From assembly GCA_036873755.1 (NCBI GenBank), contig JAVTVY010019644.1, forward strand, positions 16,699 to 80,698: a stretch of 64,000 bases of DNA, written 5' to 3'. The position numbers and the translations under genes were made by a program. Position 1 is the first letter of the stretch. Every line of letters starts with the position of its first letter. This document shows, one piece after another, positions 33,831 through 45,280 of this stretch. Origin of the DNA: Hanleya hanleyi. Lineage: Eukaryota > Mollusca > Polyplacophora > Lepidopleurida > Hanleyidae. The notes under the pieces were generated by a model. The model was not told the origin of the DNA. It was given only the letters and a program-made list of their open reading frames with translations, and ran no database searches.

Positions 33831-34400
33831 ATGGTTCACCTGTCATGCAATTGCAAGCTTCTGTGCATGGCACCTCAGCTCAACCAGTCCAACTGGAGCA
33901 GGATCTTTGGATATTGGGATGGGTTGGAGAGATATATCTGTGGAGGTTCATACCCACCTTCACTGGATTTGAAGGAAACTACAGATAGCCCTACAGGCAT
34001 ATCATATTTAGATCTATATCTCTATAAAAATGAAGCGGGCATTCTCTCTCGTCGGCTTTATGACAAAAGAGATGATTACAATTTCGACATCGTAAACTAT
34101 CCCTTTCTGGACAGTAATAGTCCAGTGGGGCCTGCATATGGCGTATACATATCTCGCCTAGTAGCATTTGCTAGATCCTGTGTTAAATGTAACGATTTTA
34201 ATCAACGTCACAAAACATTGTTGTAGAAACTTATAAAACAGGCCTATTTTACCAAGCGCCTCCACTCAAAGTTTCTCAAATTTGGCGATACATATCGCAT
34301 GCTGATAGCAAAATACGAGCGTAGCGTGCAACATCTATGTCGTTACGTTTCGTAACTTGTGTCTAATTCCGCTTAACCCGGGGCTAGGGGCCGTATGAAC
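33831..34400 (+). pseudogene. Retroelement protein C-terminal remnant, copy 2
   Basis: The longest version: it reads WSRIFGYWDGLERYI, SYLDLYLYKNEAG, RLYDKRDDYNFDIVNYPFL and GPAYGVYISRLVAFARSC to TAG at 34,224-34,226, then KLIKQAYFTKRLHSKF in the same frame. The pattern YLDL..LYDKRDDF.F.IVN.PFL...P..AYGVYISQ is widespread in invertebrate retroelement-like RT proteins. No catalytic part is present. The class is uncertain. Confidence 0.55.
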
Positions 34401-34690
34401 CCATGTACTTCAAGATCCTCATGGTGCTCATATTAACAATCACAATCAAAGCGTGACTGAGACACATCATTCTCTAGATGACGACTTTACAACGATTATT
34501 ATGGATTAAGAATACTGATCAGCGACACAGATTTTATATTTTTGGAATATCATGATGTCTTGTCGGCATCATTGAAAACTGTTGACCGCTTCTCTCTTGC
34601 AGGAAACTAGCCTATGTTTATCTATACTATGATTGTCTTTTTGAACTTGGTGCTAATATTGTTATATGGAATATGGTATAGGTCTTTGGA

Positions 34691-35200
34691 TTATGGACAA
34701 GGATATTCTTTAATGGACGACGGCTGAATTATGAATGACGGAGTAAACGGTTGTAATCCATCCACTTGCTTTTTCTGGTATTCATCTTTCTGGAGTTTCT
34801 TGAAAGCTGTCCTCTTGCCGATGCCTCTCAAGGCACTCGTCGAGTTACATCCGGTAAGCCCATGAAAAGACGGGAGTACTTTGCATACTTCAGTACCAAT
34901 GATAAAGACTATTTCTTGGATTGGGTTGTAGCATAGCCTTTGCCTCACACCAGTATGAAACCAAAGTTTGTGGCACATCATTGTGGTGTACATATATATA
35001 CACATGACTGGAACGTCTGTGTCTGGTGATTGTGTGGATGCAATAGAAATCATGTGTCTGCTGCTTCATGGTCAGACTCCAGTGATGACCAATCTGATAA
35101 AATCAAGGCAGGAGAATGTAAGCGACGAGGGTTTTTCTACAGCACTGGTGATCAAGAAATTAGAATCCAGTCCGCTCCTGCTCAACCAATGAGATAAGTA
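34691..35200 (-). pseudogene. HEEAD/SPDTDV/HALTGC family fragment, minus-strand copy 2
   Basis: A 120-codon frame (35,053-34,691) reads QSPDTDVPVMCIYMY, LWFHTGVRQRLCYNPIQEI, VLPSFHGLTGCNSTSALRG and IGKRTAFKKLQ. This is the uninterrupted form of the gene split by the LINE in copy 1. It lacks the upstream HEEAD part in frame and most of its C-terminus. A PIN/FEN-like fold is inference. Confidence 0.6.
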
Positions 35201-35214
35201 CACCAAGAATCCAA

Positions 35215-36115
35215 AAAAACAAAACAAACCTGAGTGCATTTCTTTGTGAACGGTGATGCCAGACTGCGCCAGAAAACCCGAAACCAGACTATCAGTTGGT
35301 CCTTAATGTGCAAGCTGATCATAACAGGCCACGTACGTGACAAATCTGGCAGCACTGGTGTCTGATCATGCGCACATAGCCTAATATGGCCATTCACAGG
35401 TGATCGTCGAGTCACCGGACACAAACATTGCAGTCATGTGTACACATATGTACACCACAATAATGTCCACAAACTTTGGTTTCGTACTGGTATGAAGCAA
35501 AGACAACGCTACATCCCAATCCACGAAATAGTCGCTGCCATTGGTCCAGAAGTATGCAAAGCACTTCCATTCTTGCATGCACTCACAGGATGTGAACCGT
35601 CAAGTGCCTTCAATGGCATCTGGAAGAAGACAGATTTGAGGAAACTCCAGAAATATGAAAACCAGCAAAAGCAATTGTTCAAGCTAGGAGATATCATCTC
35701 ACCGACAGAGGCTACTATAAAAGCATGCGAACGTTTCGTATGATCCCTCTACACAACACCTCGGGAAGCTAGCGACAAAGCAGACAAAATCAAATATTGG
35801 ATGTTCAGTCAGAAATAGCAATGGAGTGAATGCATCTCACCAACTTCTGACAGTACCCGACTGCACATTCATTGAGCTAACTGCCAGTCTTTTATCAGAA
35901 AGGCATCACAGCTCGCCAACCAAGGGTTGCAAGCGCCAGGTGGCAATGGTTCCAACCCACCCTAATGTCCAGCTGAGTTGGTTGAGCTGACATGCCACCG
36001 CAGCCACATATGTGTCTGCAAAAGCACCGAGATACCATTGAAGAGACCACTGAGAGGTGAACCATGCAGAGACTCAAACAAAGTATTTTGGTTGGATGCC
36101 ATTCAAATTGAATAA
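35215..36115 (+). pseudogene. HEEAD/SPDTDV/HALTGC family fragment, plus-strand copy 2
   Basis: A 101-codon frame (35,438-35,743) reads LWFRTGMKQRQRYIPIHEIV, LHALTGCEPSSAFNGIWKKT and SPTEATIKACERFV. Here the TAG that ends the copy 1 frame is a GAG codon, so it reads further. Downstream remains include a Cys-rich tail near 35,990-36,060. It is again head-to-head with a minus-strand fragment. Confidence 0.6.
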
Positions 36116-37467
36116 TTCACACACTATTTAAACAATGCCGTTTCGTTTTTTATGGACATGGACACAGTAAAATGATTAGTCTGTAGAAGAAAGGATCAAA
36201 CACCTGTTCTTGTCGGCTTGGCTTCAACAGCCTTCAAGAGGTGCGCTGCCACCAAACCAAATGTCTTCTCTCGAATCTCCATATATCGCAACTGGATCCG
36301 CCTTGTATTAACAAACATAGAGTTGTAGATACATTCAATGCAAATAAATCATATAAGATTACTTGATTTAGTGGAGAGGTGTATTTGATATCATTGATAT
36401 TACGGATGCTATCTTCACGGAACACCGAATTTCTTTTTTTTCAAACTTATCTCGGGCTCTGAGATAACATGTCGCGCCTGCCCTCTTCGGATCTGTTATG
36501 AAGCCTTTTCGAAATTCGTAAATGAAACGGGGCTGAAAATAACCGAAAGAAGGACACACATGTTCACATACGTTAGTCCTCCTAGCGCGAAACAGACAGG
36601 AATAATTTGGATTCAGAAAACGTAGCAGATTTTTTTCGTTTCACTATAGCAGTGCCTTGTAAAAAACTCATTACGTATTGAGAAATCGCTGAATTACTTC
36701 GAATATAATATTACCTTAATGGAAGTGGATTCAAATCCGATGAATTAGCTTCATCTTCTCTGTAACAAGCCGCCAACGTCTCACAGAAATAAAATGACAT
36801 TCCCATGAAGTTATAAGTATTGTCTGTAATGTCCTTGTAATGCCCATATATGGTATATATTTCGAACTAGCTGCATCGTAGGACCGGGTTCGGGAGAAAC
36901 CCAGTCACAGGAATTTTAGTTTATTCCGTCCAATTCAGCGCATATTGAAAATTTCGTCCTTGCCAACCGTTCTGGAGGACTGAATCTCTTTATACGGTGA
37001 CGTCAGGGGAGTAGGCCTATTGATGCTTGCAAAACATCTTCAAGTCAACAGCTTAATAGTGTCGGTAGATTTGTTACGCTGGAGTCGTGGCTATCCTTTT
37101 AAACACTTCAACAAAAGTAAGTTCCCCAAAATGTAGCCCCATATTTTCGAAGATATTTGCTTCAGTGCGATGAAATTTCTTACACATCATCGGATTGTAT
37201 CAAGTTTGAACCTGCTGAATGAGCATGCGCAAAGTTCAAGTCGGGTGCATTTCAAAAGTTGCAGGGAATATTTTTATCACGATTATCGCAGCCATACGGT
37301 ACGGAAGCGTATTAGTGCCAGTGTGAAAAAAAAATTCCGAGATTTATCTCCTAATTAGGACTTATTATCTCCTAATTAGGAGAAAATTATCTCCTAATTA
37401 GGGCTTATTATCTCCTAATTAGGACTTATTGTCCTCCGCCACGAAGTGGTGGGAGGACTTGGAAATG

Positions 37468-37545
37468 CTAGCCGTCCGTCCTTCCGTCCGTCCTTCCGTC
37501 CGTCCCTCCGTCCGTCCTTCCGTCCGTCCGTCCGTCCGTCCCACA
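37468..37545 (+). repeat. (GTCC)n-type simple repeat
   Basis: A run of GTCCGTCC/TTCCGTCC units. The Pro/Ser/Arg frame across it is an artefact. Confidence 0.9.
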
Positions 37546-38720
37546 TCTTGTGAACGCGATATCTTGAGAACAATTCGACCAATCGACTTCAAACTTGAGA
37601 AGGTGCTTCACATCAGTTAGACGGCCATTGGTATTGATTTTCACTGAGGTACGTAATCCAAGATGGCCGCCATCGACCATATTGGATTCTGTCCGTCCCA
37701 CATCTTGTGAACGCGATATCTCAAGAACAATTTGACCGATTGACTTCAAACTTGAGAAGGTGCTTCACATCAGTTAGACGGCCATTGGTGTTGATTTTCA
37801 CTGAAGTACGTAATCCAAGATGGCCGCCATCGACCATATTGGATTCTGTTCGTCCCACATCTTGTGAACGCGATATCTCAAGAACATTTCCACCAATCAA
37901 CTTCAAGCTTGGGAATGTTCTTCACATCAGTCAGACGGCCATTGGTATTGATTTTCACTGAGGTACGTAATCCAAGATGGCTGCCATTGACCATATTGGA
38001 TTCCATCCGTCCCAGATCTTGTGAACACGATATCTCGAGAACAATTCAACTAATCGACTTCAAACTTGGGAAGGTTCTTCACATCAGTTAGACGGCCATT
38101 GGTATTTATTTTCACTGAGGTACGTAATCCAAGATGGCTGCCATCGACCATATTGGATTCTGTCCATCCCACATCTTGTGAACGCGATATCTCAAGAACA
38201 TTTCCACCAATCAACTTCAAGCTTGGGAATGTTCTTCACATCAGTTAAACGGCCATTGGGATATCTCGACAACAGTTTGACCAATCCACTTCAAACTTGA
38301 GAATGTGCTTCGCATCAGTTAAACGGCCATTGGTTTTGATTTTCACTGAGATACGTAATCCAAGATGGCTGCCATGGACCATATTGGATTCACTCCATTC
38401 CACGATATCTCAAAAACAAATCAACCAATCGACTTCAAACTAGGGAAGGTTTTTTCACATCAGTTAGACGGCCATTGGTATTGGTTTTCACTGAGGTACA
38501 TAATCCAAGATGGCTGCCATTGACCATATTGGATTCTGTCCATCCCACATCTTGTGAACGCGATATCTCGACAACAATTTGACCAATCAACTTCAAACTC
38601 GAGACGGTGCTTCACATCAGTTAGACAGCGATTGGTATTGATTTTCATTGAGGTAGTATGTAATCCAAGATGGCTGCCATTGACCATCTTGGATTTCACT
38701 CACCCATATTGTACCCATCT
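37545..38720 (+). repeat. About 157-bp satellite, eight units
   Basis: Units contain GAACGCGATATCTCAAGAAC, CATCAGTTAGACGGCCATTG and CCAAGATGGCYGCCATYGAC. CATCAGTTA anchors recur at about 37,609, 37,769, 37,926, 38,083, 38,238, 38,316, 38,458 and 38,616. The units from about 38,238 onward vary in length. Confidence 0.9.
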
Positions 38721-38999
38721 GTGTTATGAGCGCGATATCTTGATCTATTCCACTCATCGATTTATAAACCTCACCATCCACAAATCCATATACAACTACA
38801 GACTTACATTCCAGTGTTACACTACCCATTACTGCTTCCCAAACCTCCTCAAATTGTCTCAACAATTCCAGATGAACGTCTCTTTCCACATACACATATC
38901 AACTTTCCAAGTTATATTTAAGGAGATATTGGAAGCGTATATGCTGTATGCTCTCAAACAGGCTACTTGGCGGAGGACCTGCTAGCTACTCAGCTTGTT

Positions 39000-39205
39000 A
39001 TCTCCTAATTAGGAGATAATTAGGTGATAATTATCTCCTAATTAGGTGATAATTATCTCCTAATTAGGACTTATTATCTCCTAATTAGGACTTAATATCT
39101 CCTAATTAGGACTTATCTCCTAATTAGGACTTATTATCTCCTAATTAGGACTTAATATCTCCTAATTAGTAGAAAATTATCTCCTAATTAGGAGATAATT
39201 ATCTA
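39000..39205. repeat. CTCCTAATTAGGAG array, internal
   Basis: About ten copies of ATTATCTCCTAATTAGGACTT-type words within the large TIR element. Similar arrays occur at 37,340-37,430 and 40,580-40,800. Confidence 0.9.
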
Positions 39206-39975
39206 TGGGCTATAGGATACAAGGTGCACCACAGGTGTGTGTGCGCATGCGTACGATGACGTCACTTCCGAGCTCCAAGAGCTCCAAGCTCTGGCTCCGG
39301 AGCTACGGGAGTGAGGCATGCCCAACGCTCGTCTTAAGGCAGTGATGCCCTAAACGCAGTGACGCTCTAACGCTAGTGAGTGAGTGAGCGAGTGAGCGAA
39401 TGCGCGGGCTTCGAGCTCCCGACTGCCCCATCCACGAGCTGAATGACGACCCCACGCACAGGTCCATCATGAAGACCAAGCGTCACTTGGAAGAGTATAT
39501 GGGGTTACCACCCACCGAGGCTCTGGAAAATGCAATCAGAATGCGCAAACAACTGTTTCAGGACATGCTGACTGAACGGTATCCTGGCCTGCCCGTCAAT
39601 GCTTACGTCACACCGAAAGAAGATTGAAGGAAGGCTTCTGATTGGACAAGAGCCTACTTGAAGTGTAAACATACCCAACGCGGCTCACCCAGGATGGGTA
39701 TGATGAACTGGAGGGGAAAATAAAATGATTGACCTGTCATCCTTGTTGTTTTCTCATCGGTATCATGGTATTATGACGCAAGGGAATCGACGACCAGCGT
39801 ATTAAAATCTCGTTGACAAGGGACTACTTTCTGTGCGCGGAGGCTTCTCCACGGACATGACCGCATCACCGTCGGACTTGACCACATCATCCCGGAGGAA
39901 TACATCCTCAGACGTCACTTGTGGTCACGTGACCGGAAGTGGCCTTTGCCGGAACTATAGCAGGCCTTGACCTTT
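39205..39975 (+). mobile_element. Fragment of a third Polinton-type end
   Basis: 39,823-39,900 (GGACTACTTTCTGTGCGCGGAGG, then GACCGCATCACC) resembles the element 2 terminal repeat at 57,559-57,625, and TGACGTCACTTCCG lies at 39,257-39,270. A small frame with a following AATAAA sits between. It is enclosed within the 37.3-40.8 kb TIR element. Confidence 0.55.
39400..39627 (+). CDS. Small hypothetical protein (75 aa) in Polinton-end fragment
   Basis: An ATG frame of 75 residues, C/G-rich at third positions like the neighbouring virus-like genes and unlike the surrounding AT-rich DNA. Charged, with a likely helical stretch TKRHLEEYMGLPPTEALENA; no membrane segment or known motif. AATAAA follows at about 39,719. 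A start further downstream (Met at residue 24) is also possible. It may be a terminal accessory gene of a lost Polinton; the function is unknown. Confidence 0.45.
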   Translation: MRGLRAPDCPIHELNDDPTHRSIMKTKRHLEEYMGLPPTEALENAIRMRKQLFQDMLTERYPGLPVNAYVTPKED

Positions 39976-40002
39976 CCATTGGGGTAAACCATTCTTTGCA
40001 TA

Positions 40003-40491
40003 ACAACCTATCGCATGCTGATAGCAAAATACGAACGTAGCGTGCAAGATCTATGGCGCTACGTTTCGTAACTTGTGTCTAATTCCGCTTAACCCGGGGC
40101 TAGGGGCCGTATGAACCCATGTACTTCAAGATCCTCATGGTACTCATATGAACAGTCACAATCAAAGCGTGACTGAGATACATCATTCTTTAGATGACGA
40201 CTTTACAACGAATATTATGGATTAAGAATACTGATCAGCGATACGGATTTGATATTTTTGGAACATCATGATGTCTTGCCGGCATCATTGAAAACTGTTG
40301 ACCGCTTCTCTCTTGCAGGAAACAAGCCTATGTTTATGTATACTATGATTGTCTTTTTGAATTTGGTGCTAATACTGTTATATGGAATATGGAATAGGTC
40401 TTTGGATTATGGACGCGGATATTCTCTAATGGACGACGGCTGGATTATGAATGACGGACTTGACGCTTGTAATTGCACCCTTCCCGACTAA
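40003..40491 (+). pseudogene. Retroelement 3' remnant, copy 3, with 80-codon frame
   Basis: It matches 280-600 and 34,290-34,730. Only this copy keeps an open 80-codon frame (40,249-40,491) with a hydrophobic segment MIVFLNLVLILLYGIW and an acidic tail. The other copies (1, 2 and 46,540-46,690) break it. It may be an old 3' open frame or chance. Confidence 0.4.
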
Positions 40492-40978
40492 AAGTGGTTT
40501 GGTCAAAGATCAAGTTGAGGGTTACGGTGCTTTGCATACTACTCACGATATAGCTGATAAATGGGGCAACAACCGATCACAATTATCTCCTAATTAGGAG
40601 ATAATAAGTCCTAATTAGGAGATAATTATCTCCTAATTAGGAGATATTAAGTCCTAATTAGGAGATAATATGTCCTAATTAGGAGATAATTATCACCTAA
40701 TTAGGAGATAATTATCTCTCCTAATTAGGAGATAATAAGTCCTAATTAGGAGATAATTTTCTCCTAATTAGGAAATATTATGTCCTAATTAGGAGACAAA
40801 TCTCGGAATTTTTTTTTTCACACTGGCACTAATACGCTTCCGTAGTACGGTCACCTAAACACAAAGTTAACACATCTTAATAAGGTGTCACAGTAATCAA
40901 CATTGGCTTATCATCTCCCGGACAAATTGTGCCCGTATGGTATTGTCGTCGTTGGCGTCGTCTGTCTGTCTGTCCATC

Positions 40979-42870
40979 TTTGTTGTGGACACGATATCTC
41001 AAGGAGAATTATAGTAAGGCGTTGTAAATCCATACCACGTATGCAATTAACGAAGGGTCCGAACCCTGTTGGAAGTGACCGACCTTGACCTATTTTATTA
41101 AAGTCAAATGATATTTGTTATATTTTTGAAGAATTGAATCCAGGGTCTTCAAATTAATATTGCTAGAAGCCTATACCAGTTGACTGACCTTGACATGTAT
41201 GTCCAAGGTCATATACTGCTTATTATGATATATCACCAAGAAATAAGCTAGGCTTTTCCAATTAATACTATGCCCAAAAGTATATTTCATCTCACAAATA
41301 ACAGGTGGACATCTTTGAGGCATATTTAATAAGCCTGCAAATTTTCAGGAACATCCACTAAGACCTCTAGGACTAGTTGATTATCAAATTTTAATTAAAA
41401 TTAACTGAAACTGGTGGAAGAATATCTCACTATTCACTCAACTAAAACTTATTCTGTTAAAATATTAACGTTATGTGTAGAATAGCTTTCTGATAAGAGA
41501 AGACGAGTAAAGACAACGAGTTCATCAAAAGCATACATCATAGTCGACAAATTTCTCTAAAAGTTTCCGTGTTAGTCTTCCTCGAGTAGTACTCTTCCTC
41601 GAGTAGTAGGCCTACTCTTCCTCGAGTAGTACTCTTCGAGACAGTTGTTTGATTGACCGTCACAGTTGATAATGGCCGTAATGGCCGACGAACTGGCTCT
41701 CGCTTTGGATGGATGTCTATCTGGGAATTGGTTCACTGGAAGACACGATATCGTGGTCGAGTGGTGGACCCACAATGATTGGGAAAAGCTCTGAAATCTT
41801 CAATCCGCGACATGTTGCTCTCTCAGATGTGGCTACCACGAAGGACATGGCACAGAAGTGATACCTCGATACGACCTTCGGGATACACTATTTCCTGAGA
41901 TGAGCTAGGTCGCCTTAGCGAATCTCAGCCAGTGATTTAGTTGGGTGGTCATAGTACAGTTTCTGGAAATTATTTTATTCCACTAGATGTGTTCAATGAC
42001 TTCCGACTACTGTTGAGTGCTGGTGATTGAGAGTCCAGCCCCAGTACTCTGCGCACCAGTAATTACGCTGCAGAAGCATGCAATCCTATGGTGGGGCGTC
42101 CGGCTAAGTCGACATCTGCTTTATTTTCTTCGGCCATTGGATTCCTTGTCTTTAACCCTACTTGGGCTGTGGGGAGGGGGGCAATTTTCGCTCCCCCCCC
42201 CCCTCCCCCGCCCCCCTGTTGGTTTCTTGCTCTTATCTCCGCATCGACAAAAAATTGAGAGCTGAAACTCCGTGACTTTTTAGACTATCATATTGGAGTC
42301 ATTTTGAGCCTATTTTCATGACCCCCCGAGCCGAGGATCATAAATTCAAAATGGCGGCCATGTGAGGGTACCAGAAAAGTAATGTTTTCATCATATTTCT
42401 TCAAAAATTACGCAAAAATTCAGCATTGTGATTCAACGCGGTTCTATGCATTTTACTGAAACAATATGTCTTAGTATCGCCAGGAAACACCCCCTGATTC
42501 GTTCCCCTCTCTCCACTCCCCCAATAACCGTACCAAGCCTGGGGGGAGGGGAGTGGGGCAAAATGCTCCCCACCTACCAAACTTCCTGCGGCATCTGCAG
42601 AACGGCAAAGAAATGGAGAGCTGAAACTCCGTAACGTTATCGGTTATCATATTGGGTCATTTTGAGCCTATTGGCATAACCTCACGAGCAGAGGATCATG
42701 GGTAAATTCAAAATGGCGGCCATGTGGGGTACATGTACCAGAAAAAGTGATGTTTTCGTCATATTTCTTCAACATTTTTACTTTTTTTGTATGGAAAAGT
42801 GGGTATCATTTTATTAATTTATCATGCAGTTTTTGTGAGTTGAACCAAGATGATATATCGGGGAAATATA
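40979..42870. repeat. Repeat-rich region without genes
   Basis: 41,577-41,640 is a short tandem/palindromic array of CTTCCTCGAGTAGTACT. 42,190-42,360 and 42,560-42,760 are two copies of one repeat (GAGCTGAAACTCCGT, GGTCATTTTGAGCCTAT, AAATGGCGGCCATGTG), also present inverted near 15.4 kb. No supported coding sequence. Confidence 0.6.
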
Positions 42871-43702
42871 CCATCTTGTGGTAACTCTATATGGGAAATT
42901 CGTGCGAGTTGTTTGCCGGTATATTTCGAGATCCTACAATAAGTCAACCACGGCAATTCTGCCGTCTCAGCTTGACATTGATTGGCATTTGGTTCACGGA
43001 TATTTAAAACTTTGCGCTAGACAGTCTTTTGATATTTCCAGTCGCTCTGCAAAAACCAGACTATTCGGCAAGAGCAATTCCATAATCTTTCGGGAGCACA
43101 ACTGTTATCACAAACCATGTCTGGACATGATACCTATGGACATTGTTTCTCTATGTCAGAATTCAGAAGGATATTGTCGCGCTGACTAGGTTTTCATGCT
43201 ACAAACGTGAACGACCACGTTCTTCATGACCGAACACGCATCTTGACCATGTCAAATGTGGTCAAAACAACCATAACATATATATCTTCAACCATACAGA
43301 GCATGGTCGGTCACGTCTGTACCATGCGTTGTATGGTCAGAGCGACCAATACGGTTTAGTTAAATGGTCCACGTTGAATATATACACCATCGAACGAACT
43401 TTGTGTAGGAGATGGACTACTACAGTGAATCAAATTCTGACGAATTCGGCGTCGATTTAGGATTATTTATATTCTGCCCGTCGTTCTCTCGATTTTATTG
43501 AAACATGCTGGATATGGCCCAGGGCTAAAAGTATGCGCAAAATCACTTTTGTAAAACTTGCGTATCAAAGGATTGATGACCAGAAGGATATAGCTATACG
43601 AGGGAATTGAGAAACTATGAAGCTTAGAGAGCAGTATCGGTATCTGTGGAATCGTCATAAAGATAGTACAGATATAGCAGAGACATGTTAATGCCTTAAA
43701 GA

Positions 43703-43753
<51 letters not shown>

Positions 43754-44890
43754 AAAACAGTTTCTAATTATTGCGCAAGCAAGGTGATATTTGAAATGTC
43801 GGCATCATCGTCAAACACGGGTTATTTACCGTACAATAATGGAATTGGCATGGGCTATTTACAGTACAGTGGTGTGCAATATACCGTACATCGCTCAAAT
43901 TGTAATGCCTTCAAATGTGAGGAATTATTCGCCTATTTCCACAATTCATCCATCTGCACAATTTTGTTTTTATCAACTGTTTAATGAGTTATCTCAGCAG
44001 TTGCTACGTCTCGTTATTTGTAAAACAGACCGAACAGAACATAAGCTATAATACATGTACGTGCCGCCAGGCGATAGAAGTGATGGCTGACTGATGCATC
44101 AAGATTGTGTAACATTGCGAAAGCATTCTGAAAGCTAAAAAGTTAAGCTTATCAAAAATAGTTATGATTATTTTACGTATAATTTGTATAAATTGGGTAA
44201 TCTGACACCCCGAACTCAACTTCAGCTATTTCCGGTGTACGACGCTACAGGCTGATCATGATAAGCTATGGAATCACAGAGTGACAGCTCTAATGTTTTG
44301 TCGTTTCAGAGATAGTGTAGGGCCTATAGAAGTGGACCATAATGCCCCTTGGGGTGCTTCCTATACTCTTTAACTATAATATATTACATAAAGAAACAAA
44401 GAATCATTAGCAGAATTCATGAAGCTGTCTGGCCTAATGGGATTATAAAAACTGGATAAAAAACTATTAGCAATTAGCTATTAATACACCAGCTACCGGA
44501 TACTGTTCAGATACGGTTGAGCAGAGACAGTATCAAGCTGAACCCTCGTGATGTGTGTCTTTTGTTTTAATCTAACGCGCATAATACTAGGAGTTCAAAA
44601 AGGGTGTGTACGGTACATGTTGTATGATATTGTACTATTTCTTTGATAGGCGTTTAGAAGTCGACGTATATAACACAAGATTATTGTATGGATAACACCA
44701 GCAATAAAGAAGTTGTTATCCATAGAATAAGCTTGTGTTAGATATTGTATTCTTTTATGTTCTTTTATAAGTATGTACGAGTACCTGTAGTTTTACCTTT
44801 AGCCTTCGGGCGGAAATGAGCAATAAAATACTATTCTATTATATTTGTTATTTTGTAACTCTCAAAAATAAAAGAATATTAATTAATGAG
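42871..44890. other. No supported gene; GA microsatellite and gene B upstream flank
   Basis: A 103-codon frame at 42,878-43,189 has no recognised motif. (GA)n lies at 43,705-43,752. 44,300-44,470 is the undisturbed version of the flank split by E1/E2 upstream of gene A (ACTATAATATATTACATAAA, then GAAGCTGTCTGGCCTAATGG). Confidence 0.6.
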
Positions 44891-44898
44891 CTGGAACC

Positions 44899-45091
44899 TA
44901 CGGAAGCGTATTAGTGCCAGTGAGAAAAAAAAAATCCCAGATTTATCTCCTAATTAGGACATATCTCCTAATTAGGAGAAAATTATCTCCTAATTAGGAC
45001 TTATTATCTCCTAATTAGGAGATAATAAGTCCTAATTAGGAGATAAATCTCAGAATTTTTTTTTTCACACTGGCACTAATACGCTTCCGTA
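44899..45091. mobile_element. 193-bp MITE of the CTCCTAATTAGGAG family
   Basis: TACGGAAGCGTATTAGTGCC and its complement enclose only A/T runs and CTCCTAATTAGGAG words. TGGAACC/TGAACCC flank it. The gene A flank at about 25,032-25,042 (CTGGAACCTCGTGA) shows the pre-insertion site. Confidence 0.9.
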
Positions 45092-45225
45092 TGAACCCTC
45101 GTGATGTGTGCGGGTTTTTTTATTCAACGCCTAAATAGATACCAGCTTTAAAAACAGCTGTGTAGTTGTTGTAAAATTGAATTTACGTATGTGGTAGAAG
45201 ACGAGCAGGCTCAGAAGAAGAGAGA

Positions 45226-45280
45226 ATGGGTGTTCTATATTTCGTACTCTTGACCGGTTTCTTGCTGCTAGCACTGTTTG
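45226..45280 (+). CDS. Gene B exon 1 (signal peptide)
   Basis: Encodes MGVLYFVLLTGFLLLALF with donor GTATGT. The leader is more regularly hydrophobic than gene A's. Confidence 0.75.

Larger units (their letters stand above)
37300..40844. mobile_element. TIR element with CTCCTAATTAGGAG arrays (large copy)
   Basis: The ends TACGGAAGCGTATTAGTGCC (37,300) and its complement (to 40,844) match a 193-bp MITE at 44,899-45,091. Inside each end is an A-run, ATCTCGGAATT-like sequence and arrays of the palindrome CTCCTAATTAGGAG. TACGG flanks both sides (37,295-37,299 and 40,846-40,850). Copy 1 of the block has the empty site (about 6,556). The cargo is a 157-bp satellite, a Polinton-end fragment with a small gene, and a retroelement remnant. 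No transposase is visible. Confidence 0.85.
34121..40978. repeat. Large duplicated block, copy 2 (partner 1-6,690)
   Basis: Colinear with copy 1 but lacks the LINE and the 4,060-5,431 segment, and carries a 3.5-kb inverted-repeat element at 37,300-40,844. It lies between protease genes A and B. Confidence 0.85.

Noticed and set aside
40249..40491. Conserved 80-aa membrane protein gene
   Set aside because: Open only in one of four copies; the others have stops, so coding function is not supported beyond a remnant call.
42878..43189. 103-codon frame as a host gene
   Set aside because: No recognised motif, ordinary AT-rich composition, no splice or regulatory context.
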